64,000 nucleotides of DNA. Source: Jidongwangia harbinensis (lineage in GTDB: Bacteria; Actinomycetota; Actinomycetes; Mycobacteriales; Micromonosporaceae). The notes under the pieces were generated by a model, which saw nothing but the letters and a program-made list of their open reading frames with translations, ran no database searches and was not told the DNA's origin. The stretch covers positions 62,001-126,000 of the forward strand of contig NZ_JAIWNC010000027.1 of NCBI RefSeq assembly GCF_020216025.1, in the 5' to 3' direction. The translations under genes were made by a program, and so were the position numbers. How positions within the stretch are numbered: the stretch's first letter is position 1; every line of letters begins with the position of its first letter. Positions 15,944-24,767 of the stretch are shown here, piece by piece.

Positions 15944-18900
15944 GTGAGCCAACGGTACGGGTCGACGGCGAGCCCAGCGCCGCAGCGAGCGTCCCGTCGA
16001 AATCGGCCACATTCACGGCGCCGTCCCACACCAGCAGGACCGTCGACACGGCGTGTTCGACCGTGGAGTGCGACAGGTCGTAGTGCGCGCACCCGGTCAC
16101 CGCCGGGTGGGTGGCCCACAGGTCGTACCCGGTCATGAACAGGTCCAGGTCGAACTGTTTGGCGAGGGACATCAACTCGCCACGCCCGTTGTCGTCGACA
16201 CCGGCGAACGCCTCGTCGAGGCCGAGCAGCCGGGGCGCGTCCGGGCGGGCCGACCCGAACAGCGCGTTGGCGGCCGCGAACAGCGGCAGGTGCAGCGACA
16301 CTGACTGCTCACCACCGGAGAGCTGGCTGTGCCGGGCCCGGGTGAGCGGCTCCCTGATACCGCCGGGCCGATGCAGGGTGAATGCGAAGACCCGCCACTG
16401 CCGGTAGTCCAGCACTTCGGCCAGCAGGTCCCGGTAGGGCTTCTCCGGGGCCTGTGCCCGGGCCCACTTGATCCGGGCCGCGAAGTGGCGGCGCAGGGTG
16501 GTCAGCTGTCCCGGCCCGAGTCGTGCCGGATCCCGTTCCAGCAGTTTGCAAACCTCACGCTGCTCCGGGTCGAGGTCGTCGGAGAGCCGCCAGCCCACGC
16601 CGACGGTCAGGCCGGACGACATCCGCCGGGCACGCATCTGCCGGTCCATCGCGTCGACCAGGTCGCGGGCCTCGATCGTACGGCGATGGATCTGCCCGGC
16701 CAGCTGGCCCAGCAATGCGTCCTCGAAGACCCGCTGCTCGGCGTCGGTGAGCAGTTGTTCCTGGTCGCGTCGTTCTCCGGCGATCCTTTCGGCGAAGTGC
16801 GCCACCGGTGTTAGACCCTGTTCGTCGGCGACCCGCACGACGATGACACCCTCGTCGGTGTCCCATTCCGGCCGATGGTCGAGCCCGGCGGCCGGTAGCT
16901 GCGCCTGCAGGTCGGTGAGGGCGCTGGTCAGCCGGGTCGCGCTCTGCTTCAGTGAGGTCTCGGTGGGGCTCAGCTCGCGGGTGGCGGTCAGGATCGCCTC
17001 GTGCAGCGCCACGATCGCCGGTTCGAGATCGTCCTCCGTGGCGTCGGCAGCCGGCCACCGCAGGTGCGAAGGGCAGCGGATCAAACCCAGAAGATCACTT
17101 TGGGCGTACGGGCGGAGCCGCACCGCCTCGCGCCGCGCCTCGACGATCGCCTCGGCCACGGACCGCTCGCCGATCTCGACCCGTGCGACCGCGCCGGCCC
17201 GGCTCTGCAACGCCGCACTGTGCACTGCCCTGGCCTGCTCCAGAGCCTGTTCCGCCGCGGTGACCGCGTTCTCGGTCTCGGCCACCTCGGCCAGCACCCG
17301 GGTCGTCTCGGCCCCGATGGCCGCCGACAGGGTGCGCAGTTCCTCGTCCTTCTCGGCGTGCCGGGCGTGCGCTGCCCGGGCCGCCTGACCGGCCGCCTCG
17401 GACCGTTCCTCCGCCTCGGCATGGCGCTCGGCGGCCTCCCCGGCCAGCACGTCGGCGCCGTCCGCGCTGTCCTGGGTGTGCCGCAGTTCCACCCCGAGCC
17501 GGTCGAACCGGTCCAGCGCCGCGGCAGTCGAGTCGAGTCGTTCCACCGGCAGCGACCGGTCGGCGGCCGCCCGGCGCAGCTTGGTGGTGGCGTCGGCCTG
17601 GCCGGCCAGGGCCGCGTCGAGGTGGCCCGCGGCGTCCAGGGCAGCCTCGCGGCGTACCCGCAGAAGGGTCGCGGCCCGGTCCAGATCGCGTTCGGCTTGT
17701 GTGATCGCGGTACGCGGCGGCAGCGCCGTGCCCGCCCGGTCCACGGCGCTCAGAATCTCCCCCCGGGCCGCGCGGTCGGCTTCGACCTCGTCGATCTCCC
17801 GGTGGAGGGCGGCGATTTGGCGGTTGCAGTCGGCGATTCGCGCGGCGCGGCGTGCCGCGCGGGCGGTCGCCCCGATGTATTCGCACCGGTCCTTGGTGAA
17901 TCGGCCGACCCCGGAGCCCTGAGCCCAGCGGCCGTCGCCGGTCACCCCGGACGGGCCGGTGATGTCGCCGAGCGCGATGCCGCGGAGCACGGATGTGATC
18001 CGTTCGGCCGGCACGAAGTCCTGATCCTCGGGCACGAGCACGTCGGCCAGCGTCCCGCCGGTCTGCTCGCCGGAGCGTAGGTAGGCGTCCTGTTCGTCGT
18101 CGTCGGAGGTCGGGTGCACCCAGGCGTCGAGCAGGCCGGCCGCTTGCACGGCGGCTTCGATGCCGGCCGCCTCCGCCTCCGGTGTGCCGTCGGCGAATCG
18201 CACGAGACGCCACAACGGCGCGCCGGCCCGGTTCTCCCGGGAGGCCGGGCGGGTCGGCGACGGCGGCGGCGAGTCGTCGTGCTCGGCCGCGATCAGCGCC
18301 CGCTCCTCCACCACCTTCCGGCGTTCGAGGTCCAGGCTGTCGGATCGGGAGCCGAGCGCGGCCACCTCGTCCCGGATCGCACCGGTCGGGGCGGCCACCT
18401 GGTCGTGATAGAGGTTGCGCAACGACGGGCTGGTCACCGCCCCGGCCAGATTGTCCGGTAGATCGGCGACGCCCAGAGCGGTGAACAGCCCGGCGTGCTC
18501 GGAACCCCATGCTCTCACCGCCTGGGAGGTCTGCTCCCGGGCCACCTCAAGGGCATCGCCGGCCCGCTCCTCCGCCGCGGTGGCGTCCTCCGCCGCGGCG
18601 CGGGCCGCGCGGTCGGCCTCCGCGGCCCGCACATGTTCGCGTTCCGCCTCCGCCAGGCGGTCCGCCAGTTCCCGGATCGCTCGCACGTCCGCCCGGCGTG
18701 CCGCCGACCGGGAGGCCAGCCGTGTCGCAAGCCCGTCGGCGTCCGCGTCCCCGGCCCGCCATTCGAGGCCGCCGCTTTCCGCCTCCGACGCCAGCTCGGC
18801 CGTCACCCGGCCGACCCTGGCTCGGGCGTCGCGCAGCGCCACGGCGGCTCGCTCGGACTCCACCCGCCGTCTGACGGCGACGTCACGCTCCGCCTCCACC

Positions 18901-19940
18901 TGCCGGTCGGCGCGGCGGGCGGCGTCCGCCAGGTCGTGCACATGCCGTTCCAGGTCGGCAAGTTGTTCGTGCGAGCGGTAGGCGGCCGAGCTCTTCAGCC
19001 GGTCCAGATGCGCGCGCAGCCTGCCGGGCTCACCTTCGACCGCGCGCAGCCGCCGCTCCGCCTCCGCCGCCTGCTCCCGTGCCGCCTCGGCCTCGTCACG
19101 TGCCGAGGCCAGCGCCTCCCGGCGTACCTCCGCGTTGTCCCGGCGTGCGGCGAGCGCATCGGCCGCGGCTCGCGCGTGGGTCCGCAGGTAGGTGGCGTAG
19201 ACACCAAGGAATGAACCGGTCGCGGCATCGGCCGCGACCAGACCTTCGAGGGTACGGGCGACCGCCTCCATGTCGTCGAACGAGCGTGCCGCCTCCACCA
19301 GCAGGTGGTCCTCCACCGGGCGCAGGCCGCGTTGCAGAGTGCGGGACAGCTCCACCGGGTTCAGATCCTTCGCCAGCTGTGGCTTGCGCAGTGTCAGCAC
19401 AAGATCGAGCAGTTGCTCGTAGCGGGCGGGACCCAGCCCGAACAGCTTCGCGTCCACCAGGTGCCGGTATTCCTCGGCCGAGTCGCGTACCGCGTCCGCG
19501 CCAAGCCGGTCGATCAGATCCCGCCGGGAGACCGGCCGGTCCTCGTCGTCCAGCAGCGACAGGTCCACCCCGACCCGGCCGTCGGCGACGAAGTGCCAGC
19601 GGGTCACTCGGTCGTTGTGCCGGTGGGCCCGCAACCCGATCCCGGCCGTCACGAACCGGTCGCCGTCGGAGAATTCCATCCAGACGTACGCGTACGCCGT
19701 TTCCTGCCCCCGGTAGAGCAGGTTCGACTTCATCGTCCGGTCCTCGCCGGCGAACGGATTCAGCCGGCGCGGCTCGATTCGCCCGTCCAGCACGAACGGA
19801 AACAACACTTCGAGGGCCTTCGTCTTACCGGAGCCGTTCGGGCCGCGCAGCACGAGCCATCCGTCAACGAACAGGAACTCCTCGTCGCGGTAGTCCCAGA
19901 GGTTGATGATGCCGGCGCGAGTGGGAGCGAAACGAGCCAA
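15936..19940 (-). CDS. jetC: Wadjet component JetC (SMC-like ATPase, TIGR02680 family)
   Basis: This 1334-residue protein has SMC/Rad50-like architecture. An N-terminal head has Walker A GPNGSGKT (33-40), the long middle (about 270-1100) is Ala/Arg/Glu-rich coiled coil, and the C-terminal head has ABC signature LSGGEQS (near 1206) and Walker B LLGLDEAFAGVDD (near 1241). The opening RAGIINLWDYRDEEFLF is typical of TIGR02680. JetC is the loop-extruding motor that senses small circular DNA with JetA and JetB. The gene starts 15 bp after jetB and overlaps jetD. No frameshift or missing motif is visible. Confidence 0.9.
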   Translation of the reverse strand: MARFAPTRAGIINLWDYRDEEFLFVDGWLVLRGPNGSGKTKALEVLFPFVLDGRIEPRRLNPFAGEDRTMKSNLLYRGQETAYAYVWMEFSDGDRFVTAGIGLRAHRHNDRVTRWHFVADGRVGVDLSLLDDEDRPVSRRDLIDRLGADAVRDSAEEYRHLVDAKLFGLGPARYEQLLDLVLTLRKPQLAKDLNPVELSRTLQRGLRPVEDHLLVEAARSFDDMEAVARTLEGLVAADAATGSFLGVYATYLRTHARAAADALAARRDNAEVRREALASARDEAEAAREQAAEAERRLRAVEGEPGRLRAHLDRLKSSAAYRSHEQLADLERHVHDLADAARRADRQVEAERDVAVRRRVESERAAVALRDARARVGRVTAELASEAESGGLEWRAGDADADGLATRLASRSAARRADVRAIRELADRLAEAEREHVRAAEADRAARAAAEDATAAEERAGDALEVAREQTSQAVRAWGSEHAGLFTALGVADLPDNLAGAVTSPSLRNLYHDQVAAPTGAIRDEVAALGSRSDSLDLERRKVVEERALIAAEHDDSPPPSPTRPASRENRAGAPLWRLVRFADGTPEAEAAGIEAAVQAAGLLDAWVHPTSDDDEQDAYLRSGEQTGGTLADVLVPEDQDFVPAERITSVLRGIALGDITGPSGVTGDGRWAQGSGVGRFTKDRCEYIGATARAARRAARIADCNRQIAALHREIDEVEADRAARGEILSAVDRAGTALPPRTAITQAERDLDRAATLLRVRREAALDAAGHLDAALAGQADATTKLRRAAADRSLPVERLDSTAAALDRFDRLGVELRHTQDSADGADVLAGEAAERHAEAEERSEAAGQAARAAHARHAEKDEELRTLSAAIGAETTRVLAEVAETENAVTAAEQALEQARAVHSAALQSRAGAVARVEIGERSVAEAIVEARREAVRLRPYAQSDLLGLIRCPSHLRWPAADATEDDLEPAIVALHEAILTATRELSPTETSLKQSATRLTSALTDLQAQLPAAGLDHRPEWDTDEGVIVVRVADEQGLTPVAHFAERIAGERRDQEQLLTDAEQRVFEDALLGQLAGQIHRRTIEARDLVDAMDRQMRARRMSSGLTVGVGWRLSDDLDPEQREVCKLLERDPARLGPGQLTTLRRHFAARIKWARAQAPEKPYRDLLAEVLDYRQWRVFAFTLHRPGGIREPLTRARHSQLSGGEQSVSLHLPLFAAANALFGSARPDAPRLLGLDEAFAGVDDNGRGELMSLAKQFDLDLFMTGYDLWATHPAVTGCAHYDLSHSTVEHAVSTVLLVWDGAVNVADFDGTLAAALGSPSTRTVGSHA

Positions 19941-19955
19941 GACAGATCCTCGATC

Positions 19956-21281
19956 TCAGAAGAGGCTACGTTGTCTGACCTGGGCCACAGTGCTGCGATA
20001 GCGGCCGATCAGGGGGCGGGCCAGCACACCACCGGGCACGGGGAGCACCGCACCGAACCGGGAGAGCAGGTCGACCGCCTCGGTACGCAGCCGGTCGGGA
20101 TCGGCGTGCCACGCGGCGCCGAAAGCCGATCCGTACCGGTGCAGAATTTCCGCTGTCGCCTCCCGCAGGAAACTGTCGGTGATCAGTGGCAGCCGCCGTT
20201 CCGGGTTCTCCGCCTCCTCCGGCTCGTGCACCGTCGTCTCATCGGAGTCGAGGCCCAGTGGGACGCTCGTCGGCAAGCCGGCGTCTATCTGGCCGATCAG
20301 CTTCTCCCGTGCCTCCGCCGGATCAGGCACCGGCATCCGACGCGTCCTGCGGCCGTCCGGATCGGCCACCCGTTCGGCGATCGTCACCGCCAGCAGCACT
20401 GCCGCCTGCGCCACCGAGCCGGTACCCGGGAACCGCTCCGCCGACCAGCCGGCCGTGTCGACCAGCAGCGCACCCTCGGCCCGCCGCTCCAGGCGCAGCC
20501 CGGTGAGCCGGTACAGGTCGGCGGCCAGCGCCTGGCCCCGTAGATGGTTGCCGACCTCGGCGGAGACGTCGTCGTAGTAGACGATCGGCCGTTCCAGCAC
20601 CGCGCGCCGGGCGGCCTGCGCGGCGGCCCGGCGCTCGGCGTTGCCGCTGCTACTCAGCGAGCGGTCCAGCAGGGCGGTCACCGATTCGATGTGTTGCAGC
20701 ACCCGGGGCGGCCGGAACAGTGCCAGTACGGCGTCACGCGCGACGTCGTACAGCGCCTCACCCGCGCCGGGATCGCTCGCCCATGCCGAACTGGAGCCGT
20801 CGGCCAGCCGCAGCACACCCCGCTCTTCCAGCCAGGCGACCGCGTCGACGAACGCCCGCCGGTCCGCGCCGGAGTCCGGGTCCAGCCCCAGCCCGCTGAT
20901 CCGGCCGGCGTCGGCGGCCGCCGCCTCGGCCAGCTCGCTCAGCGTGATCTGAATACCGGCCCGGCCCAGCGTCGCCAGGCACAACGACAGATAGGCGTAA
21001 CGCTGCCGGTCGAATGGGCGACCGGTCCGCGAGACCGCCGGCCGGTCCGTCTCCAGCCGGTCAGCGGTGCGGACCAGCCGCGCGGTGGTGCCGTGCGACT
21101 CCAGCCGGTACCCGAACGCCTCTGACAGGTCAACGCGCAGTTCGGCGGCGAACCGGCGGATCCGCGACAGTGCCTTCTCGTCCGGCCAGGTCGCGGTGAT
21201 CAGCGGATGCCGCAGCACGAGCCGGACCGCGCGCTGATAGTCGGCGAGCTCCAGATCGGAGACCTCAGCGGCGAACCTCAC
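19956..21281 (-). CDS. jetB: Wadjet component JetB (DUF2398, TIGR02678 family; kleisin/KITE partner)
   Basis: The protein has 441 residues from the GTG at 21281, which overlaps the jetA stop (GTGA). It starts MRFAAEVSDLELADYQRAVRLVLRHPLITATWPDEKALSRIRRFAAELR, typical of TIGR02678, and includes a winged-helix-like part (YAYLSLCLATLGRAGIQITLSELAEA) and DDVSAEVGNHLRGQALAADLYRLTGLRLERR. In Wadjet complexes such proteins bridge the JetC heads with JetA. The open frame extends far upstream inside jetA, but coupling and family similarity fix the start at 21281. Confidence 0.88.
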   Translation of the reverse strand: MRFAAEVSDLELADYQRAVRLVLRHPLITATWPDEKALSRIRRFAAELRVDLSEAFGYRLESHGTTARLVRTADRLETDRPAVSRTGRPFDRQRYAYLSLCLATLGRAGIQITLSELAEAAAADAGRISGLGLDPDSGADRRAFVDAVAWLEERGVLRLADGSSSAWASDPGAGEALYDVARDAVLALFRPPRVLQHIESVTALLDRSLSSSGNAERRAAAQAARRAVLERPIVYYDDVSAEVGNHLRGQALAADLYRLTGLRLERRAEGALLVDTAGWSAERFPGTGSVAQAAVLLAVTIAERVADPDGRRTRRMPVPDPAEAREKLIGQIDAGLPTSVPLGLDSDETTVHEPEEAENPERRLPLITDSFLREATAEILHRYGSAFGAAWHADPDRLRTEAVDLLSRFGAVLPVPGGVLARPLIGRYRSTVAQVRQRSLF

Positions 21282-22825
21282 ACGGCCACCGGGTCGGTCC
21301 GACGCGCGGCGGTGTGCGCGGCCGTCGTCACGGACAGCTCGAAGCCGTCGATGTGCAACCTGCCCGACTCGGTGGGCACCGTGGTGAACCGTCCGGGGCA
21401 GGGGGTGAGCGTCAGGCGTACCCCGAAAGCGGCGGCCGCGAGAGGAGCTTCCCGCCGGCCTGCCTGCCGCGTCGCCAAGGCGATGTCGAGCAGCCGGCGC
21501 AGCGCACCGGCCTGCGCGTCGGTGAGTGTCCCGGCACCGATGAGGCTGGTGGCCGCCTCCGCCTGGCGGCGCTCCTCGGCGACCTGCCGCTCTCGCAACG
21601 CGCGGCGGGAGGACTCCGACCGTTCGATCCGGGCGATCCGGCCGTTGCCCTGCCCCGGCATCCGGCCACTCTGTACCAGCGTCCGGGACAGCTCCACGGC
21701 CGGCGCCTCCCACCAGGACAGTCGTCCCGGGATCGCATCCGGATCGGGGTACCCCACACCGACGTGCCGTGGCGCACCCAACCCGAACACCACATCGAAG
21801 ACGGCATGCGCGGCCTCGTCGGAGCCGGCTCCGGTGAACCACGCCGCCAGATGCCGCAACTGCGACTCCCGGCTCACCCCACCCCGGCGGGCCTCGGTGA
21901 CCCGGCGCAGCAGAGCGAGCACGTCCCCGATCGCTGCCATCGTCGCACCGGAGAGCCGGTCGGCCTCACTGGGCCGGACGGTCTCCGGCGCCAGCCAGGA
22001 ACGCAGCCCGCCCCAGCGGCGGCGCCAATCCTCGATCCGCTCGATCGGCGTCGCGAAGAGCCGCTCGTCAGCTTCGGCCGCGGCCTGGAGCATCCGCTCC
22101 AGACCGGTTGCCTCGACCTCGTGCACGGCCTCCCGCAGGCGCGGCGTGTACCGCTGTAACTCGTCGTGGAAGTCGCGTAGGTGGGCGAGGAGTGCATCCT
22201 TGTGGGTGAGGAAGACCTCCGGGCGTACGTCATGGGTCCGGCTCAGATCGCCGAGCATGTGATAGAAGCGGGCGGCGCGTTCCGCGACGTCGGCCAGCGC
22301 CCGGTCGAGGCGGTTGAGCTTGCGGTAGACCTCCTCGGCGTCACCGTCGGAGTTCGCCGTGGCGAGGGCCTTGAGGTCGGCGAGCAGGTCGGCGAAGACC
22401 AGTCGGGACAGTGTGCTGTCGTCCAGGCCGGCCGCGAGGACGGACTCGACCGCGCGGTGGGCGCGGTAACCGGCCTCGGTGAACTGGTAGACCGAATGCC
22501 GGTTGCGGTATTCGGCGAGCGTGGCGGCCCGGGTGCCATCCTGGCCGCGGTCCAGCACACCCCAGTCGACGAGGGCGTCCAGCAGCCGTGGCAGATCGAG
22601 CCCGGCAGGGTCGGGGCAGTCTGGGTGGATCCCGGCGAGACCGGCCAGGGCCGCCTGCACGTCCGAGGTGTGCAGGACGACGTGGTAACTGGAACGGGCG
22701 GCGTCGAAGGCACGGAGGAGCCACAGGTACGCGAGCCGGTTGTCGGCATTGACATAGCTGAACAGCCGAAGGCGATCGTCGACCCCGAAATCGTCCAGTC
22801 CGAACGAGGTCCGCGGTTCCGGCAT
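21278..22825 (-). CDS. jetA: Wadjet component JetA (DUF2397, TIGR02677 family)
   Basis: The 515-residue protein begins with the family-typical LRLFSYVNADNRLAYLWLLRAFD and continues ALVDWGVLDRG, ATLAEYRNRHSVYQFTEAGYRAHRAVE, which matches TIGR02677 and includes winged-helix sequence. JetA is the kleisin-like subunit that closes the JetC ring. It is the first gene of a tightly overlapping four-gene operon (A-B-C-D), the usual order for this subtype. No clear promoter was found in the 180 bp upstream, where a degraded gene lies on the other strand. Confidence 0.88.
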   Translation of the reverse strand: MPEPRTSFGLDDFGVDDRLRLFSYVNADNRLAYLWLLRAFDAARSSYHVVLHTSDVQAALAGLAGIHPDCPDPAGLDLPRLLDALVDWGVLDRGQDGTRAATLAEYRNRHSVYQFTEAGYRAHRAVESVLAAGLDDSTLSRLVFADLLADLKALATANSDGDAEEVYRKLNRLDRALADVAERAARFYHMLGDLSRTHDVRPEVFLTHKDALLAHLRDFHDELQRYTPRLREAVHEVEATGLERMLQAAAEADERLFATPIERIEDWRRRWGGLRSWLAPETVRPSEADRLSGATMAAIGDVLALLRRVTEARRGGVSRESQLRHLAAWFTGAGSDEAAHAVFDVVFGLGAPRHVGVGYPDPDAIPGRLSWWEAPAVELSRTLVQSGRMPGQGNGRIARIERSESSRRALRERQVAEERRQAEAATSLIGAGTLTDAQAGALRRLLDIALATRQAGRREAPLAAAAFGVRLTLTPCPGRFTTVPTESGRLHIDGFELSVTTAAHTAARRTDPVAV

Positions 22826-23008
22826 GCGGCCACGATACCGTCAGTGCCCGACCGCCCTCGGACACGATGTGCGGCGATCACTTGCGCGGGTGAGCCTGCC
22901 GGGCGTTATGCGGAGAGTCGGTGAGCTCTTACATGCGAATCGCCGCCCGGCGGTTCGCTGTCGTTGGCTGCCGGTGGAGCGCCGGAGGTGGTTCTCTATC
23001 CTGCGCGG

Positions 23009-23558
23009 GTGTCTTCGCTCCGTGCTGCCGAGTTCGATGCCTTGGTCGCCGAGGCGTCGCTGGGTGGCGGGTCTGCCGGTGGCGGATAAGGACGAGGCGC
23101 TGGTGCGGGTGCTGCGCGGCGATGCCGGGTTGCTGCGGTCGGAGTTGCTGCGGCGGTTCCACGGCGTTGCGGAGGAATCGCCTGCCGGGGAAGGGCGGAC
23201 CGCCGGAGATCTGCTCGCCGCCGCCGAGGAACGTTGGGCGGCGCGGGCACAGCAGAAGCGCGAACAAGAGGCGGCCGAACGTCAGCGTCGTGCGGAAGCG
23301 GCGGCCGCGGCCCGCGAGCAGCGTTTGGACGAGCTGGCCCGGAACCCGGTCCGGGTATGGAACAAGGTAGACGAGTTGATCGCGACCAAGCGTCCGAAGG
23401 ACTACGACATGGCGGTCACTCTGCTTCTGGATCTTCAAGCACTGGCGGTACGGGAGGGTAAAACCTTCGACTTCGCGGAGCAGATGACTCGGCTGCGGGA
23501 GCGTCATGCCCGCAAGCCGAGCCTGATCGACCGTTTCGACCGGGCCCGGCTTGACTGA
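23009..23558 (+). pseudogene. Frameshifted 3' remnant of a SWIM zinc-finger protein
   Basis: The GTG at 23009 opens SSLRAAEFDALVAEASL, which then leaves frame. A second frame resumes at about 23060 with RWVAGLPVADKDEALVRVLRGDAGLLRSELLRRF and runs through an Ala/Glu/Arg-rich helix to ELIATKRPKDYDMAVTLLLDLQALA and RERHARKPSLIDRFDRA. This is the C-terminal end of actinobacterial SWIM-domain proteins of about 500-600 residues. The SWIM motif and all N-terminal parts are absent. One frameshift plus the missing front make it non-functional. It adjoins the jetA start on the opposite strand. Confidence 0.6.
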
Positions 23559-23712
23559 GTCGGCTGTCGCGTCTGCTGGAGCTGCGGGGGCAGGACACCG
23601 CTCCGGCTCCGGAGCAGCTTGCCGCGTTGGCCACGCCGGGGCCGGTCACGACGTCGCCGCTGAGGTACGACGCCGTCTCGGCCCTCCGGCTTGGTAGCGC
23701 ACCGCCCGAGAC

Positions 23713-23750
23713 GGGTGGTTCGCATGGTGCAACGTCCGGCCCACCTCTCC
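23713..23750 (+). repeat. Dispersed intergenic repeat, copy 4
   Basis: GGTGGTTCGCATGGTGCAAC then GTCCGGCCCAC is close to the consensus of the four copies. It lies in the 290-bp gap between the SWIM remnant and vapC, which otherwise shows no gene. Confidence 0.55.
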
Positions 23751-23851
23751 GCTGACCTGGGTGGGATTCCGGGTCGTACGAGGGGCGTTGCGCGAATCAT
23801 CCGTCGCCCCGGCTGAGTCAGCGATGTGCTCAGGACGTCGAGTCGGTGCTG

Positions 23852-24280
23852 TCAGGCGGTTGTTGCCTGCCACGGGTCGATGAGCGAGATGCCAACGTCG
23901 ATGAAGTCCGTGGTGTTGCGCGTGGCGAGGGTTGCGGCTTGCGAGCGGCAGATGGCGGCTATCTGGCCGTTGAAACCGCTGATGGGGTTGCCATCTGCTT
24001 CTCGGCCGGCGACCACGTCCGCGTAGGCGGTGGCTGCGGCGAGGTCGAAGGGCAGAACCTGGCGGGGGAAGGCGGCGAAGATCTCGTTGGCTGCCTGGTG
24101 CAGGTCATGCTTGCGCCGGCCGTCCGGTAGCCGGGCGATGCCGTACCGAATCTCGGCGACGGTGACCGACGTGGTGTAGAGACCGGTGCTTGAGGTCTGC
24201 CGGAGCCAGGCGAGCACGGCTGGAGCAGGAGTGCCCCGCATGAGTTCGGAGACGACGTTGGTGTCGAGGACGATCATCAC
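23852..24280 (-). CDS. vapC: VapC/FitB-type PIN-domain toxin
   Basis: The 142-residue protein starts MMIVLDTNVVSELMRG (Asp of the PIN motif), has SVTVAEIRYGIARLPDGRR (Glu), GNPISGFNGQIAAICRSQAATLATRNTTDFIDVGISLIDPW (C-terminal Asp and the TRNTxDF motif). This is the FitB/VapC pattern. The ATG at 24280 overlaps the antitoxin stop. A 100-bp piece of this gene (23915-24014) occurs again at 29776-29875 with five mismatches. Predicted to be an RNase held inactive by the upstream RHH antitoxin. Confidence 0.87.
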   Translation of the reverse strand: MMIVLDTNVVSELMRGTPAPAVLAWLRQTSSTGLYTTSVTVAEIRYGIARLPDGRRKHDLHQAANEIFAAFPRQVLPFDLAAATAYADVVAGREADGNPISGFNGQIAAICRSQAATLATRNTTDFIDVGISLIDPWQATTA

Positions 24281-24525
24281 TCGCCGAAGTCCGCTGCTCG
24301 GGGTGGGGTGATCCTCGGGGGTACGGCGAGGTCCACGCCGCCGAGCTGCGCGAAACGATCGGCGAGTGCGCTGAAGAGGTCGTTTCGCGGGCCTTCCTCC
24401 TCGGTGGCGGCCGCGGTGAGGATCAGGCGAATCTCGGCCTCCATGGAACGGCCGTGCCGGGCGGCTCGGAGACGCAGCTTCTCTTTGACGGAATCGTCCA
24501 GGTCTCGAATGCTGAGGGCGGCCAT
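24277..24525 (-). CDS. vapB: FitA/VapB-type ribbon-helix-helix antitoxin
   Basis: The 82-residue protein starts MAALSIRDLDDSVKEKLRLRAARHGRSMEAEIRLIL, which is the FitA-like RHH DNA-binding domain (strand residues 2-6, helices after). The C-terminus PPRITPPRAADFGE is a typical toxin-groove tail, with an Arg available for insertion into the toxin active site. It overlaps vapC by 4 bp. A perfect inverted repeat lies 26 bp upstream of its start. Confidence 0.85.
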   Translation of the reverse strand: MAALSIRDLDDSVKEKLRLRAARHGRSMEAEIRLILTAAATEEEGPRNDLFSALADRFAQLGGVDLAVPPRITPPRAADFGE

Positions 24526-24551
24526 GGCCTCATCTCCTCGATACCAGGTCT

Positions 24552-24566
24552 GCTAGCAATGCTAGC
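24552..24566. promoter_or_regulatory. Inverted repeat, putative fitAB-type operator
   Basis: GCTAGC-AAT-GCTAGC has two self-complementary 6-bp arms with a 3-bp spacer. It lies just upstream of the antitoxin start at 24525. RHH antitoxins of the FitA class bind TGCTA-type inverted repeats, so autorepression is likely. Confidence 0.55.
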
Positions 24567-24767
24567 GCAGGAATGCGGCAGCGGCCGATGGCCGTTCAGT
24601 GCTTGTGGCGTGAGCTGTTGAAACGCCCGTGCACCGCCACCAGGGCCGGCTCCGATGGCCGACACCCACCTTGTCGGTGGCAGATGAGGTTGCGCCGTCA
24701 GGTCGCGTTTGGCGGTCGGGGGGTTTCGAGGGATCGGTGCCGTGACGCATAAGTATGCTGATCCGCC

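Noticed and set aside
24660..24690. Small inverted repeats before the ECF sigma gene as an autoregulatory site.
   Set aside because: Stems of 5-6 bp with competing pairings are expected by chance at this base composition.
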